Positions 1 through 7,713 of a stretch of DNA of 50,061 nt are shown here, in pieces (position 1 is the stretch's first letter; each line of letters opens with the position of its first letter). A program made the translations under genes and the position numbers. The stretch is taken from positions 1 to 50,061 of IMG/VR virus record IMGVR_UViG_3300017963_003892; one strand, 5' to 3'. This DNA is from a virus. A model generated the notes under the pieces. The model did no database searches. It saw only the letters and a list, made by a program, of their open reading frames with translations, and was not told where the DNA came from.

Positions 1-1
1 C

Positions 2-820
2 TGTCGAGGGCTATTTAATGTTAAGGTTGAGGTTCAGAATCAAACAAAACTCGATAAGACACTTAGCAGCATAAGGGCATGGGATGAAGAGGTGATCCCA
101 GATGATATCGATGATTATTTGGAATTTAATATGCTTGATTCGGTTAAAGACACCTACACTAATCTTGTAAAGTTGCTTGGATATGATACGAACACTGGCT
201 CCATAGAGGCTGCAAAGTCACTAACCATGAGACATAGGCTTAATTTCTTTCCTTATGAAATTATTAAAAGGAAACGATGGCATGTGAATGAAGTAGTAGA
301 ATGTGAGCTGTGTGATCTTGCTAACGAGTGCTTAAGCCCGATTGTTACATCAAAAGGAGTCTATAATGTCTTCATTAATGCCGAGGCGCCAGGAAGGGAT
401 GAGGATACAGAAAGAAAAAACCTTGTCGGCAGAGCAGGTCAATTACTATGGGATGAGATAGCAAGATATGGTTATACAAGAAGGCATTTTCATATCTCAA
501 ACACTAATCGCTGCTATCCAAAGAAAACAAAGACTCCAACAAAAGAACAAGTTGATACCTGCTTCCCTTGGACCATAAGGGAGCTGAAAGAAACAGAATG
601 TAGACTGGTTCTTGGGATAGGGAATAATACATTGTTTGCTATAACAGGAAGAGATAAGGGTATTATGAAGCTAAGTGGGGAGACGGAATGGATCGAGGAA
701 CTTGGTTTATGGGTCTGTTGGTGCATTCATCCCTCCGCTGTCCTCAGGCAGCAATCAAACCGTGAGTATTTCGAGAAAGGTATAAAGAACTTTATTGAAA
801 AGTTTGAATTATTGAGATGA
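2..820 (+). CDS. Uracil-DNA glycosylase, family 4-like (5' end outside window)
   Basis: This gene encodes a base-excision enzyme that removes uracil from DNA. The frame is open from base 2 with no stop. The upstream residues look protein-like, so the start probably lies before the window; a GTG at 92 is the first candidate start inside. Motifs fit the Fe-S UDG families: AEAPGRDED (water-activating motif), GRAGQLL, then HPSAVLR near the C-terminus. The cysteines in CELCDLANEC plus RCYPK and DTCFPW match the spacing of the 4Fe-4S ligands. The catalytic half is the last 150 residues or so. The N-terminal 80 or more residues are not recognised and may be an extra domain. It is followed by an ATGA overlap, so it is cotranscribed with replication genes. 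Confidence 0.8.
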   Translation, partial: CRGLFNVKVEVQNQTKLDKTLSSIRAWDEEVIPDDIDDYLEFNMLDSVKDTYTNLVKLLGYDTNTGSIEAAKSLTMRHRLNFFPYEIIKRKRWHVNEVVECELCDLANECLSPIVTSKGVYNVFINAEAPGRDEDTERKNLVGRAGQLLWDEIARYGYTRRHFHISNTNRCYPKKTKTPTKEQVDTCFPWTIRELKETECRLVLGIGNNTLFAITGRDKGIMKLSGETEWIEELGLWVCWCIHPSAVLRQQSNREYFEKGIKNFIEKFELLR

Positions 821-987
821 AAGAAATAGAATCGCCATTCACCCTTGAAATTAAATATCAGAAGATATTGGATGAAAAAGATAAGACAATAATTCAGTTA
901 AGATCAGAAATAGCTGAATATAGGAAAACGATAAAAGCTATAAAGGAGATCATCAGAGATGAAAAGACAAAGAGGGCTGATAAATAA
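817..987 (+). CDS. Small coiled-coil protein, unknown
   Basis: A 56-residue ORF whose ATG overlaps the glycosylase stop as ATGA, and which overlaps the start of the clamp-loader gene by 29 bases. The protein is charged and heptad-like (KYQKILDEKDKTIIQLRSEI) with a lysine-rich end. No function is recognised. Position and tight coupling argue that it is translated. It could assist the neighbouring replication proteins, but nothing in the sequence shows this. Confidence 0.55.
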   Translation: MKEIESPFTLEIKYQKILDEKDKTIIQLRSEIAEYRKTIKAIKEIIRDEKTKRADK

Positions 988-1993
988 TAAAGAAGAGGTA
1001 AAAGAAGAAGAAGTAACTCAACAGATTGACAAACCAATTAAGAAACCTGAAATAAAATTACCTCTCCATACCAAGCTCCGTCCTGCTAACTTTGATGATT
1101 TTCTTGGCAACACCACAACCATTAATAGTATTAAGTCAAAGCTCGCACAAGGCACCCTCCATCACTCGATACTCCTGCAAGGCCCCAGCGGTTGTGGTAA
1201 GACGACGATAGCAAGAATACTGAAATCAGCATTGAATTGTTCTGATTTTGACTTTGTTGAAATCAATATGGGTAATATTGGTGGAGTAGCTACGGCGAGA
1301 GAGATAATCCGTAATGTTAAACTTCGTCCTATGAAAGGACCTTGCCGTATATATCTCCTCGACGAGTGCCAGCAGAGTACCAAGGACTTCCAGAACGCCT
1401 TACTAAAACCACTTGAAGACACCCCCTCCTACGCCTACTTTATCCTCTGTACGACTGACCCTCAAAAACTACTCCTTACAATCCGCAATCGTTGTGCAAT
1501 ATACGAGGTCAATAAACTAAGCGATTGTAATATGACCGAGCTTATTGAGATGACGATGAGTAGGGAAGGGAAAGAAATAAACGATGATGTAGTGACAGAT
1601 ATAATGATTGCAGCGGATGGTTGCCCAAGGCAAGCAATGGTTATACTGGATCAAATCATCGATCTTGATCCAAGACGGCAGCGGCGTGCGATAAAGAATT
1701 TTATAGGCCAGGAGGCAGCTACCATCGAACTTTGCCAAGCACTTTTAAAAGGCGCCAATTGGGCAAATGTACAACAGATCCTAAGGGATCTCAATGATGA
1801 ACCAGAGAAAGTCCGCCGGGCCGTAATAGGCTATATGACGGCGGTGGCAGTTAATGAGCAGAGAGATATGAAGAAGATAGCAAGGGCGAAGACTGTATAT
1901 AATAATTTTAAAGATGCTTTCTATGATACAGGCAAAGCAGGGTTGGTATTCTCCTGCTGGTCCGCTGTGAAAGAGAATGATATTCCATTTTAG
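959..1993 (+). CDS. AAA+ clamp-loader ATPase (RFC small subunit / DnaX-like)
   Basis: This protein likely loads a sliding clamp at primer ends during phage replication. After a charged 40-residue leader come LRPANFDDFLGN (typical of RFC/DnaX), Walker A GPSGCGKTT near residue 80, Walker B LLDECQ (DECQ in place of the usual DEAx/DExH), sensor 1 LCTTD, and RNRC matching the SRC arginine-finger motif. A clamp-loader lid follows. At 344 residues it has the size of an RFC small subunit or T4 gp44, and is shorter than bacterial gamma/tau. No clamp gene or second subunit lies in the window. The neighbours (UDG, SSB, RecA-like) fit a replication block. Confidence 0.85.
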   Translation: MKRQRGLINNKEEVKEEEVTQQIDKPIKKPEIKLPLHTKLRPANFDDFLGNTTTINSIKSKLAQGTLHHSILLQGPSGCGKTTIARILKSALNCSDFDFVEINMGNIGGVATAREIIRNVKLRPMKGPCRIYLLDECQQSTKDFQNALLKPLEDTPSYAYFILCTTDPQKLLLTIRNRCAIYEVNKLSDCNMTELIEMTMSREGKEINDDVVTDIMIAADGCPRQAMVILDQIIDLDPRRQRRAIKNFIGQEAATIELCQALLKGANWANVQQILRDLNDEPEKVRRAVIGYMTAVAVNEQRDMKKIARAKTVYNNFKDAFYDTGKAGLVFSCWSAVKENDIPF

Positions 1994-2008
1994 TGACTTA
2001 ATAAAAAA

Positions 2009-2037
2009 TCTTTATATTTCCTTATAATATATAAAGG
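2009..2037 (+). promoter_or_regulatory. Hairpin overlapping a ribosome-binding site
   Basis: TCTTTATAT (2009-2017) pairs with ATATAAAGG (2029-2037), with one wobble pair and an 11-base loop. The right arm runs into the purine-rich Shine-Dalgarno stretch that ends at about 2043, ahead of the ATG at 2051. Opening and closing it could tune translation. The stem is AT-rich and weak, so this is tentative. Confidence 0.3.
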
Positions 2038-2050
2038 AAGGAGTAAATAA

Positions 2051-2557
2051 ATGACTGAATTTAATTATGATGAAGATACCGCCATTGACCCTGATCAATT
2101 ATTGGAAGAGTGGTTAGGATTACCGGCATCATTTTATGACTACTCAGCAGCTCTATCAGAGAAAGAAAAAGAGGTTAAGCAGTGCTGGGAGATGCTGAAA
2201 ACAATTAGGTCTGAGCTTATACTAAAGGCTAAGACTGAAGAAGGTCTTAATAATCCTAAAGCAACCGCTGGGGAGGTGGAGGCCTACTACCGAACCCAAC
2301 CAGAGTATATAAAAGCAAAGGATGACTTCATTAACATTGAATATGAAAGGGATATGATTCAGAACGCAGTCAATGCCTTTTATAGAAAAGAGAAGGCATT
2401 GGGGGCGATCACTAACCTACATAAAATGGAATGGTGGAGAGGGCCGAAAGAACCACTTGAACTCCCATCTGGTAAAAGAATTAAAAATCGTTTAAAGAAA
2501 CCAAAATCTTCCGTCGAAGGCCGTAGGGAGATGAACAAAAGAAGAAGAAGGAGATAG
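2051..2557 (+). CDS. Hypothetical replication-block protein
   Basis: A 168-residue protein with a strong ribosome-binding site (AAGGAAGGAG) eight bases before the ATG. It is mostly helical and charged, with a likely coiled coil at residues 30-115 (LSEKEKEVKQCWEMLK and following) and a very basic tail ending KRRRRR. I do not recognise a family. It sits between the clamp loader and the ssDNA-binding protein, with one base to the next start. The coiled-coil plus basic-tail form would suit a helicase-loader or DNA-binding accessory role, but that is a guess from context only. Confidence 0.7.
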   Translation: MTEFNYDEDTAIDPDQLLEEWLGLPASFYDYSAALSEKEKEVKQCWEMLKTIRSELILKAKTEEGLNNPKATAGEVEAYYRTQPEYIKAKDDFINIEYERDMIQNAVNAFYRKEKALGAITNLHKMEWWRGPKEPLELPSGKRIKNRLKKPKSSVEGRREMNKRRRRR

Positions 2558-2558
2558 T

Positions 2559-3791
2559 ATGGACCCAAGAGAGAAAATGAAACAAAGAAGCCGTAGGGCA
2601 AGAGAAAATCGTGATAAACGATTTGGCGGCAAAGCAAAGTACAGCGTCCTTGATCTTGATGCTATGTGCAGGGATTTCGGTTGGGATGAAGTTCCCTGGT
2701 ATCAAGTAACTGCTGGTGCCACAAAGAATGAAATTGATATCATCATGTTCATCATCACCCAGGAATGGTATGCGAAATTGAGAGCATACGATGGCACCCC
2801 AACTGGCCTTAATCCTGGCGATTGGGATTATAAATTTGAAATCCCTGTCCATCAGAGATGGGGAGGTAATAACTCAATCCCTCTTTTCTGCCGTAATGAG
2901 GGCATAGGAGGGAGGTGCCCAATCTGTGAAGATCGGCAGGCGGAATGGGATAAAGGCAAAGGTAAATCCGATAAAGCTGTGTTGCAAGCGCTTGGGGCAA
3001 GTTGGCGATGCTTTTATAACACCTATGATTATACCAATGAAAAGTATCGGCCTTGGGAAGTCGCCTACAAGAGCTTCGAGGAGATGATGCAGGAGGAGCT
3101 TGATATCATCGAAAAAGAAACAGGAGAAGACCTGATACCCTGGGATCTCTCAGATGGCAGGACAATCGAATTTAAAGGGAGAGTCAAACAGATTGGCGAA
3201 ACTGAATATAATGAACCTCAGATTCCCGCCTTCTTACCCCGTGATCCATATGAGGAGGAAATCCTCAAGGATATGATTTCATTTGATAAGTATCTCAAAA
3301 TTCCGTCATATGAAGAAGTTTGCAGAATCTACTACGGTGTTGACGATGAACCAATCGAGGTCAGTGAACAGAAAGAAGAAGAAAGTCAGCCTGCTGATAC
3401 CGAAACCAGAACGAGAAGAAGACCGACAAGGGAACGATCATCAGAACCCGAAACTGATACCCGCCGCAGAGGCAGACGATCTGCTGATACTGGTACAAAG
3501 GTAGCGGCAGAAACAGATCAAGCTCCAGATGATAGCCGCTGTTCATTTGGTCATAACTTTGGCCATGACTGCAATAAGAAACCTGAATGTTCAGATGAAT
3601 GCCCTGAGGATCAATTTGATGCCTGTATTGACGAGCAGGATAGGATCTTGAAAGGAGAAGCAGAACCTGAAGAAGAAACCAGAAGTCCAAGGGAACGGCA
3701 GCGAGCAAGAGGCGGCGACGAACAGCCAAAAACACGGGAGAGGAAAGCTGATCAAAAAAGTGATACAACCCGCCGCCGCCGTAAGAGATAA
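2559..3791 (+). CDS. Single-stranded DNA-binding protein, T4 gp32-like
   Basis: Likely coats ssDNA during replication and recombination. Residues 1-30 are basic (gp32-type cooperativity region). The core has aromatic and basic residues and a partial zinc site in IPLFCRNEGIGGRCPICE. The region from about 265 to 410 is low-complexity, alternating acidic and Arg-rich stretches. Within that tail lies a Cys/His cluster beginning CSFGHNFGHDC and continuing through PECSDEC to DACIDEQ, reminiscent of the Cys-rich tails of some phage gp32-like proteins. At 410 residues it exceeds T4 gp32 (about 300), because of the tail. The RecA-like and clamp-loader neighbours support the role. Confidence 0.7.
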   Translation: MDPREKMKQRSRRARENRDKRFGGKAKYSVLDLDAMCRDFGWDEVPWYQVTAGATKNEIDIIMFIITQEWYAKLRAYDGTPTGLNPGDWDYKFEIPVHQRWGGNNSIPLFCRNEGIGGRCPICEDRQAEWDKGKGKSDKAVLQALGASWRCFYNTYDYTNEKYRPWEVAYKSFEEMMQEELDIIEKETGEDLIPWDLSDGRTIEFKGRVKQIGETEYNEPQIPAFLPRDPYEEEILKDMISFDKYLKIPSYEEVCRIYYGVDDEPIEVSEQKEEESQPADTETRTRRRPTRERSSEPETDTRRRGRRSADTGTKVAAETDQAPDDSRCSFGHNFGHDCNKKPECSDECPEDQFDACIDEQDRILKGEAEPEEETRSPRERQRARGGDEQPKTRERKADQKSDTTRRRRKR

Positions 3792-3794
3792 GCG

Positions 3795-4061
3795 ATGCAG
3801 AATCCAAACCTAATACATACAAAGGAAGCAATGGAGATTGTCGAACAGCTATTTCGACCTATCACGCTCCCAACCATCATAAAATGGTGCCGTCAGTACC
3901 ATATAGGGCTTAAGATTGGTGGGAGGTGGTATGTCGATAAAGAACTGCTAACGACACTCCTGACAAAAGGAAATCAGAAATGGCGCAACGTAGGCGACGT
4001 AGGACGACCGAGCAAGTCTCAATTGCCGATCAGTTCAAACAAACCTCAGAAAAAAGAATAA
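3795..4061 (+). CDS. Small helix-turn-helix DNA-binding protein (excisionase/MerR-like)
   Basis: An 88-residue protein with a helix-turn-helix pattern: HTKEAMEIVEQLF, then LPTIIKWCRQYHI, then a wing GLKIGGRWYVDKELL. This is the layout of the HTH_17/excisionase fold. It may be a regulator or a DNA-architectural factor. Its last 82 bases overlap the RecA-like gene in another frame, an unusually long overlap for this window. The C-terminal 30 residues are polar and lack obvious structure, so only the first 60 or so need be functional. Confidence 0.65.
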   Translation: MQNPNLIHTKEAMEIVEQLFRPITLPTIIKWCRQYHIGLKIGGRWYVDKELLTTLLTKGNQKWRNVGDVGRPSKSQLPISSNKPQKKE

Positions 4062-5128
4062 TCGAACCGAGGAAGATTGACCCTGATAAGCTGATCCCCT
4101 CTGGATTGACATTGCTTAATTGTCATTGTTCTGGAACTCCCACAGGGGCTTATGGGTTGGGTAAAATCACCACTGTCCCTGGTGGGAGTAGTTCGGGAAA
4201 AACAATATTCTTGCTGACAACCTTTGCCGAATCCAATCTCCTTAGCCGTCTTGATGGCTATGACTTCATTTATGATGATGTTGAGGAGGCTCTTGAATTC
4301 GATCTCTCTTATCTATTTGGACCAGATACGGCAAGCAGAATAAAAGCCCCTAATTATGATGGCAACGAACCAGTTTATTCTGATACGATTCAAGACCTTG
4401 AATCAAATATATTAAGAAGGTGTAAGGATAAATCCTGCAAACCATTTTTATACGTCTGTGATAGCCTTGATGCACTAACATCAGAGGAAGAACTGGAAAG
4501 GGAATATAAGAATGCCCTAAAAAGAATTGTCTCAGATGAGCATCTTGAGGCGGTTAAACAGAGTTATCAAACGGAGAAGGCAAAAATAATTGGCCGCACC
4601 CTCCGTATGATTAAAAGAGAGCTGAAGAAAACAAACTCATCACTTATCTTGATTCAGCAGATAAGAGATAAGATAGGGGTAGCATACGGAAAGAAAACGA
4701 CCACAAGTGGAGGTCGAGCGCCTTTCTTCTATAGCTCTCACCAGATATGGTTATCCAAGATTAAGCCAATTAAGAACAAGGATATAAAAATCGGTACACA
4801 GGTTCATGTAGAGATAACAAAGAATAAGCTAAATGGGAAAGAAAGAGAAATCGATTATGCCAATATTTATTATGATTACGGAATAGATGATATTGAAAGC
4901 TGCGTAAGGTTTCTCTGTGAGGAATGGTGGCCGAATGCAAAAGACGAAAAAGGAAAGATCAAAAAGGGTACTTGGTATGCGGTAGAGTTAGGCTGGGAAG
5001 GCAGTAGAGCTTCCCTTATTGATAAAATCGAAAGCGAAGATGCCATAAAAGAAGTCAGAGAATTGGTTGGAAAAGCATGGCATCAAAAAGAAGAATCTGT
5101 AAGGCTGAATAGAAAGAGAAGATTTTAA
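3980..5128 (+). CDS. RecA/UvsX-like recombinase
   Basis: ATP-dependent strand-exchange protein. Walker A is PGGSSSGKT (residues 67-75). Walker B is FLYVCDSLDAL. A RecA-type switch and L2 region follows in SLILIQQIRDKIGVAYGKK, then TTTSGGRAPFFYSSHQIWL. Length (382 residues) matches phage UvsX and RecA proteins. The ATG at 3980 is preceded by AAAGGAAATCAG with good spacing. It lies with the SSB, resolvase and Mre11/Rad50-like genes, a complete recombination-dependent replication kit. The C-terminus is strongly basic (RLNRKRRF). Confidence 0.85.
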   Translation: MAQRRRRRTTEQVSIADQFKQTSEKRIIEPRKIDPDKLIPSGLTLLNCHCSGTPTGAYGLGKITTVPGGSSSGKTIFLLTTFAESNLLSRLDGYDFIYDDVEEALEFDLSYLFGPDTASRIKAPNYDGNEPVYSDTIQDLESNILRRCKDKSCKPFLYVCDSLDALTSEEELEREYKNALKRIVSDEHLEAVKQSYQTEKAKIIGRTLRMIKRELKKTNSSLILIQQIRDKIGVAYGKKTTTSGGRAPFFYSSHQIWLSKIKPIKNKDIKIGTQVHVEITKNKLNGKEREIDYANIYYDYGIDDIESCVRFLCEEWWPNAKDEKGKIKKGTWYAVELGWEGSRASLIDKIESEDAIKEVRELVGKAWHQKEESVRLNRKRRF

Positions 5129-5130
5129 GT

Positions 5131-5208
5131 TAATACTAAGGTATTACTTAGATAGAGATCGTTTAATCTCAGCTAAATGAGAGCTGTTAAAATTAAAATT
5201 TAAAGGTT
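5131..5208 (+). repeat. 78-bp intergenic element, copy A
   Basis: It begins two bases after the recA-like stop and ends eight bases before the resolvase start. It contains TAATAC(TAAG)GTATTA (inverted arms), GATCGTTTAAT, the hairpin CAGCT-AAATGAG-AGCTG, and an A/T-rich tail GTTAAAATTAAAATTTAAAG. Copy B (28534-28611, opposite strand) matches it at 75 of 78 positions. Copies C and D are more diverged. Position before a start codon suggests a promoter/operator or a leader RNA. Confidence 0.85.
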
Positions 5209-5216
5209 GTTAAAGG

Positions 5217-5741
5217 ATGAAACGAACAAGAAAGGCAGGGTTATTTAATGGATCAAAAAAACAGGAATCACATCATCGTTATATCGGAATCGACCCGGGA
5301 CAATCAGGAGCGATTGCTGTCATTGATGACCATCTTAATATTCATACTCTTAAAGATTGGTCAAATGATATCCTTATAGCAGAGGCGATGAGGAAGATTA
5401 ATAGAGAAACAATTAGTAAAGGACTCATTATTAACGCTGCCCTCGAATATGCCCATGCGATGCCAAAGCAGGGAGTATCAAGCATGTTTAAATTTGGCAC
5501 CAATTACGGCATTTGGATCGGGATGCTCGCTATCCTACAAATAAGCTTTACAGTCGTCACTCCTCAGAAGTGGCAAAAGGGTGTTATCAAAAAAGCAGAG
5601 ACAAAGGAGCCTGCTATTGTAGCAGCCCAAAGATTATTTCCATCTGCCGAGCTCTACGGGCCAAAGGGTGGCAAAAAGGATGGCAGAGCTGATGCTTTAT
5701 TAATAGCTTATTGGTGCAAGAGGAATTTTTCAAATGAGTAA
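5217..5741 (+). CDS. RuvC-like Holliday-junction resolvase
   Basis: Structure-specific endonuclease expected to cut four-way junctions from recombination or clear branches before packaging. It has an RNase H fold: IGIDPGQSGAIAV supplies the first acidic residue, ALEYAHAMPKQG the second, and DGRADALLIAYW the C-terminal acidic pair. TPQKWQKGV matches the phage RuvC/crossover-junction family. 174 residues is the usual length. The start at 5217 has AAAGG close upstream and lies just after repeat element A. Confidence 0.8.
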   Translation: MKRTRKAGLFNGSKKQESHHRYIGIDPGQSGAIAVIDDHLNIHTLKDWSNDILIAEAMRKINRETISKGLIINAALEYAHAMPKQGVSSMFKFGTNYGIWIGMLAILQISFTVVTPQKWQKGVIKKAETKEPAIVAAQRLFPSAELYGPKGGKKDGRADALLIAYWCKRNFSNE

Positions 5742-5985
5742 TGAAGACAATAAACAAGATCGAGTATTCAGACCATCCCATTATGCACAATGGAAGATAG
5801 AACCATTCACTTTTCTTATGCTTAATGAAGTCCCATTCGCAGAGGGTTGTATTTTAAAGTACATCATGCGTTGGAGAAAAAAGAATGGAATAGAAGATCT
5901 TCAGAAAGCAAAGCGCATCATCGATATGATGATTGAGATGGAAGAAAATAGAGATGATTATATCGCGAAGAAAACCTGCCTGTAA
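5734..5985 (+). CDS. DUF3310-family phage protein
   Basis: An 83-residue protein with the DUF3310 pattern: RPSHYAQWKIEPFTFL, then FAEGCILKYIMRW, then GIEDLQKAKRIIDMM. The family is common in phage early regions near nucleotide-metabolism genes, and its biochemical role is not established. The ATG overlaps the resolvase stop by eight bases, indicating translational coupling. Confidence 0.7.
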   Translation: MSNEDNKQDRVFRPSHYAQWKIEPFTFLMLNEVPFAEGCILKYIMRWRKKNGIEDLQKAKRIIDMMIEMEENRDDYIAKKTCL

Positions 5986-6006
5986 CGAATATTTGGAGCT
6001 ATTTAA

Positions 6007-6354
6007 TTGAAAATATATCTTGCAATACCCTATACAGGACAAGAATCGGAATCATTTGAATATGTAAATAAAATTGCTTGTAAGCTTATGAATCAAGGCT
6101 ATATCGTTTTCAGCCCGATTTCTCATACTCATCCAATAGCATGTTGTGGCAACTTACCAAAAGATTGGGAATTTTGGAAAAAACAAGATGAATGCTTTAT
6201 TGAATGGTGTGATCAATTATGGGTATGTGATTTTGGTGATTGGCAAACATCAAAAGGCGTTCGTGCTGAGATTGAGATAGCAAAAAGTCTAAAAAAGCCA
6301 GTAATTCATATTAAATCGATCAAGAAAAAATTTAAGATCTATGAAAAAAAGTAA
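6007..6354 (+). CDS. DUF1937/DUF4406-like, nucleoside deoxyribosyltransferase fold
   Basis: A 115-residue protein starting with TTG at 6007, preceded by GGAG at a nine-base spacing. KIYLAIPYTG, YIVFSPISHTHP, CDQLWVCDFGDWQTSKGV and AEIEIAKSLKKPV match the DUF1937/DUF4406 proteins, which resemble nucleoside 2-deoxyribosyltransferases. A role in nucleotide salvage or base modification is possible. The catalytic glutamate expected of true transferases would be the one in RAEIEIA. Substrate unknown. Confidence 0.65.
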   Translation: MKIYLAIPYTGQESESFEYVNKIACKLMNQGYIVFSPISHTHPIACCGNLPKDWEFWKKQDECFIEWCDQLWVCDFGDWQTSKGVRAEIEIAKSLKKPVIHIKSIKKKFKIYEKK

Positions 6355-6697
6355 ATGCAATAACTTTTCTAAATGTGGTAATTATCAGTCATATACAGCA
6401 TTAGGTCTATGCCCTAAATGTTATCGAGATAAAAAAGGATATGCTACAAAAGCATATCAGATAGCAAGAAGAATCAATAAAGAAGCAAGAATAAGAAAGG
6501 CAATGGAGAAAGAAAATATGAGTGAAGAAGAAATTGTAATGCCTTGGGGACAGCATAAGGGGCGGCGTTTGCATACTCTCTCCAGCCATTATCTAAAGTG
6601 GTTGGCTGAGAATTGTGAATGGGATGATAAAATAATGCTTGCTGCTGATGAAGAGTATCAGTGGAGAGAACGTAATAATGAACATAAGGATGATTAA
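6341..6697 (+). CDS. Zinc-ribbon protein with DUF3820-like C-terminus
   Basis: 118 residues. The N-terminus holds four metal-ligand-like cysteines (CNNFSKC, then CPKCYRD). The C-terminal half contains MPWGQHKGRRLHTLSSHYLK and WLAENCEW, which matches the short DUF3820 motif (PFGKYKG followed by Y..WL). The DUF3820 motif is widespread in phages and has no assigned reaction. The start overlaps the previous gene by 14 bases. Confidence 0.6.
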   Translation: MKKSKCNNFSKCGNYQSYTALGLCPKCYRDKKGYATKAYQIARRINKEARIRKAMEKENMSEEEIVMPWGQHKGRRLHTLSSHYLKWLAENCEWDDKIMLAADEEYQWRERNNEHKDD

Positions 6698-6734
6698 TAG
6701 ATGATTTAAAGTATATATGCTTAGGAACTATACT

Positions 6735-6908
6735 ATGAAAGTTATAATGACTAAAAAGATAAAAATAGAACTCGACGAGTGGGAAGCACTGTGGTTGAAG
6801 GACATGACGAGGTCACCCCCTCATTGCGATAAATGTGGAAAAGAGTCTACAGATGATAAATGCGTACGGGAAAGTTTATACCAAGCCCTAGAGGATGCAG
6901 GTGTGTAG
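6735..6908 (+). CDS. Small protein with C-x2-C motif, unknown
   Basis: 57 residues. I prefer the ATG at 6735, which has TAGGAA eight bases upstream; an in-frame ATG at 6717 has no ribosome-binding site. HCDKCGKESTDDKC suggests a small metal-binding knuckle. No family recognised. Confidence 0.45.
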   Translation: MKVIMTKKIKIELDEWEALWLKDMTRSPPHCDKCGKESTDDKCVRESLYQALEDAGV

Positions 6909-6926
6909 AGATGGAAGGAAACAAAG

Positions 6927-7103
6927 ATGAGAAAGAGATGTACAAAAGAGAATCCAAGCGATCACGAGCCTTGGAAATGGTATCATCCGGATGCGGTTTT
7001 TACTGGAAATTGTTTTGATGGTTATTACGTTTGGGAGGATAGTTGGGAAGAGTTTGAATGTCCACACTGTAAGGAGATTTTTAAAGAAACCATATCGAAA
7101 TAA
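6927..7103 (+). CDS. Small aromatic-rich protein with CPHC motif, unknown
   Basis: 58 residues, preceded by GGAAGGAAAC at suitable spacing. It is rich in Trp/Tyr/His (EPWKWYHPDAVF, GYYVWEDSWEEF) and carries FECPHCKE, a zinc-knuckle half-site, with a further Cys near the N-terminus. Family unknown. It is immediately followed by the tRNA-like fragment. Confidence 0.5.
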   Translation: MRKRCTKENPSDHEPWKWYHPDAVFTGNCFDGYYVWEDSWEEFECPHCKEIFKETISK

Positions 7104-7111
7104 TAAGTAAA

Positions 7112-7142
7112 TGCCGTGCAGGTTCAAATCCTGCCCTGTGCC
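7112..7142 (+). other. tRNA 3'-half-like fragment (T-arm plus acceptor strand)
   Basis: GCAGG-TTCAAAT-CCTGC (7118-7134) is a perfect tRNA T-stem and loop. It is followed by CCTGTGCC, which looks like the 3' acceptor strand. No matching 5' acceptor strand (GCACAGG or similar), D-arm or anticodon arm lies upstream, where the end of a small gene is found instead. It is therefore a fragment. Phage attachment sites often copy the 3' end of a host tRNA gene, so it may be an attachment-site core or a relic of one. Confidence 0.5.
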
Positions 7143-7163
7143 GCTTAAAAATTGGAGGAAAAA

Positions 7164-7412
7164 ATGGACTGTCCAGTAAATAAAAAACCAGTACCGATAA
7201 ATGTAGTTGACTATGAAGATTTATTCATTGGATTGGAAGGATTGGAAGAAACAAATATTGAAAAATTTGTTTCTTCTTGTTGCAGGTGTGCTTTATCAAT
7301 AGAACCATTAAGTAAGGTTTGTTGTGGATGTTGCGGTAAACCAATGAATGGAAACGGTACCCCAATACTATGGCAGCATAAACCAGATCAGATCCACTGT
7401 TTAAAATATTGA
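7164..7412 (+). CDS. Cys-rich small protein with prohead-protease-like tail
   Basis: 82 residues. The ATG at 7164 follows GGAGGAAAAA. A TTG at 7152 is possible but would overlap the ribosome-binding site. The middle holds paired cysteines (SSCCRCALS and VCCGCCGKP) like a zinc ribbon. The last 20 residues (GNGTPILWQHKPDQI) copy the active-site stretch of the prohead protease in this window (GNGIPMLWQHKSDQI). The DNA is 42/49 identical. The tail is probably captured sequence. Confidence 0.55.
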   Translation: MDCPVNKKPVPINVVDYEDLFIGLEGLEETNIEKFVSSCCRCALSIEPLSKVCCGCCGKPMNGNGTPILWQHKPDQIHCLKY

Positions 7413-7454
7413 CGCCACATGAAATGATGCAAAAAATAGAATAGGAGGTTTGGT

Positions 7455-7664
7455 ATGGGATGGTGTTCAGGGACACAGTTATTCGATTCGTTTTGTGAGA
7501 TAATGTTCGATCCTAAAAATACAGATTTCAATTCAATTTTAAAGGAATTCATTAACGCACTTGAGGATATGGACTGGGATTGCCACCAAGACAGCACTTA
7601 TTGGGATAAGCCAGTAGTCCAACAAGCGATGAGGGAATTGCATCCTGATTGGTTTGAAGATTAA
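7455..7664 (+). CDS. Small conserved-looking acidic protein
   Basis: 69 residues with a strong AGGAGG eight bases before the start. MGWCSGTQLFDSFCEIMF and DMDWDCHQDSTYW resemble a small phage protein of unknown function. The C-terminus MRELHPDWFED is acidic. No catalytic motif is evident. Confidence 0.6.
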   Translation: MGWCSGTQLFDSFCEIMFDPKNTDFNSILKEFINALEDMDWDCHQDSTYWDKPVVQQAMRELHPDWFED

Positions 7665-7713
7665 CAGGCCCTTCACATAAAAAAGATATGCTTACCCAAC
7701 TAAGGAAGAAGCT

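Noticed and set aside
7050-7142. Complete tRNA gene
   Set aside because: Only the T-arm and 3' acceptor strand are present. The upstream 50 bases encode the end of a small protein and offer no acceptor or anticodon stem.
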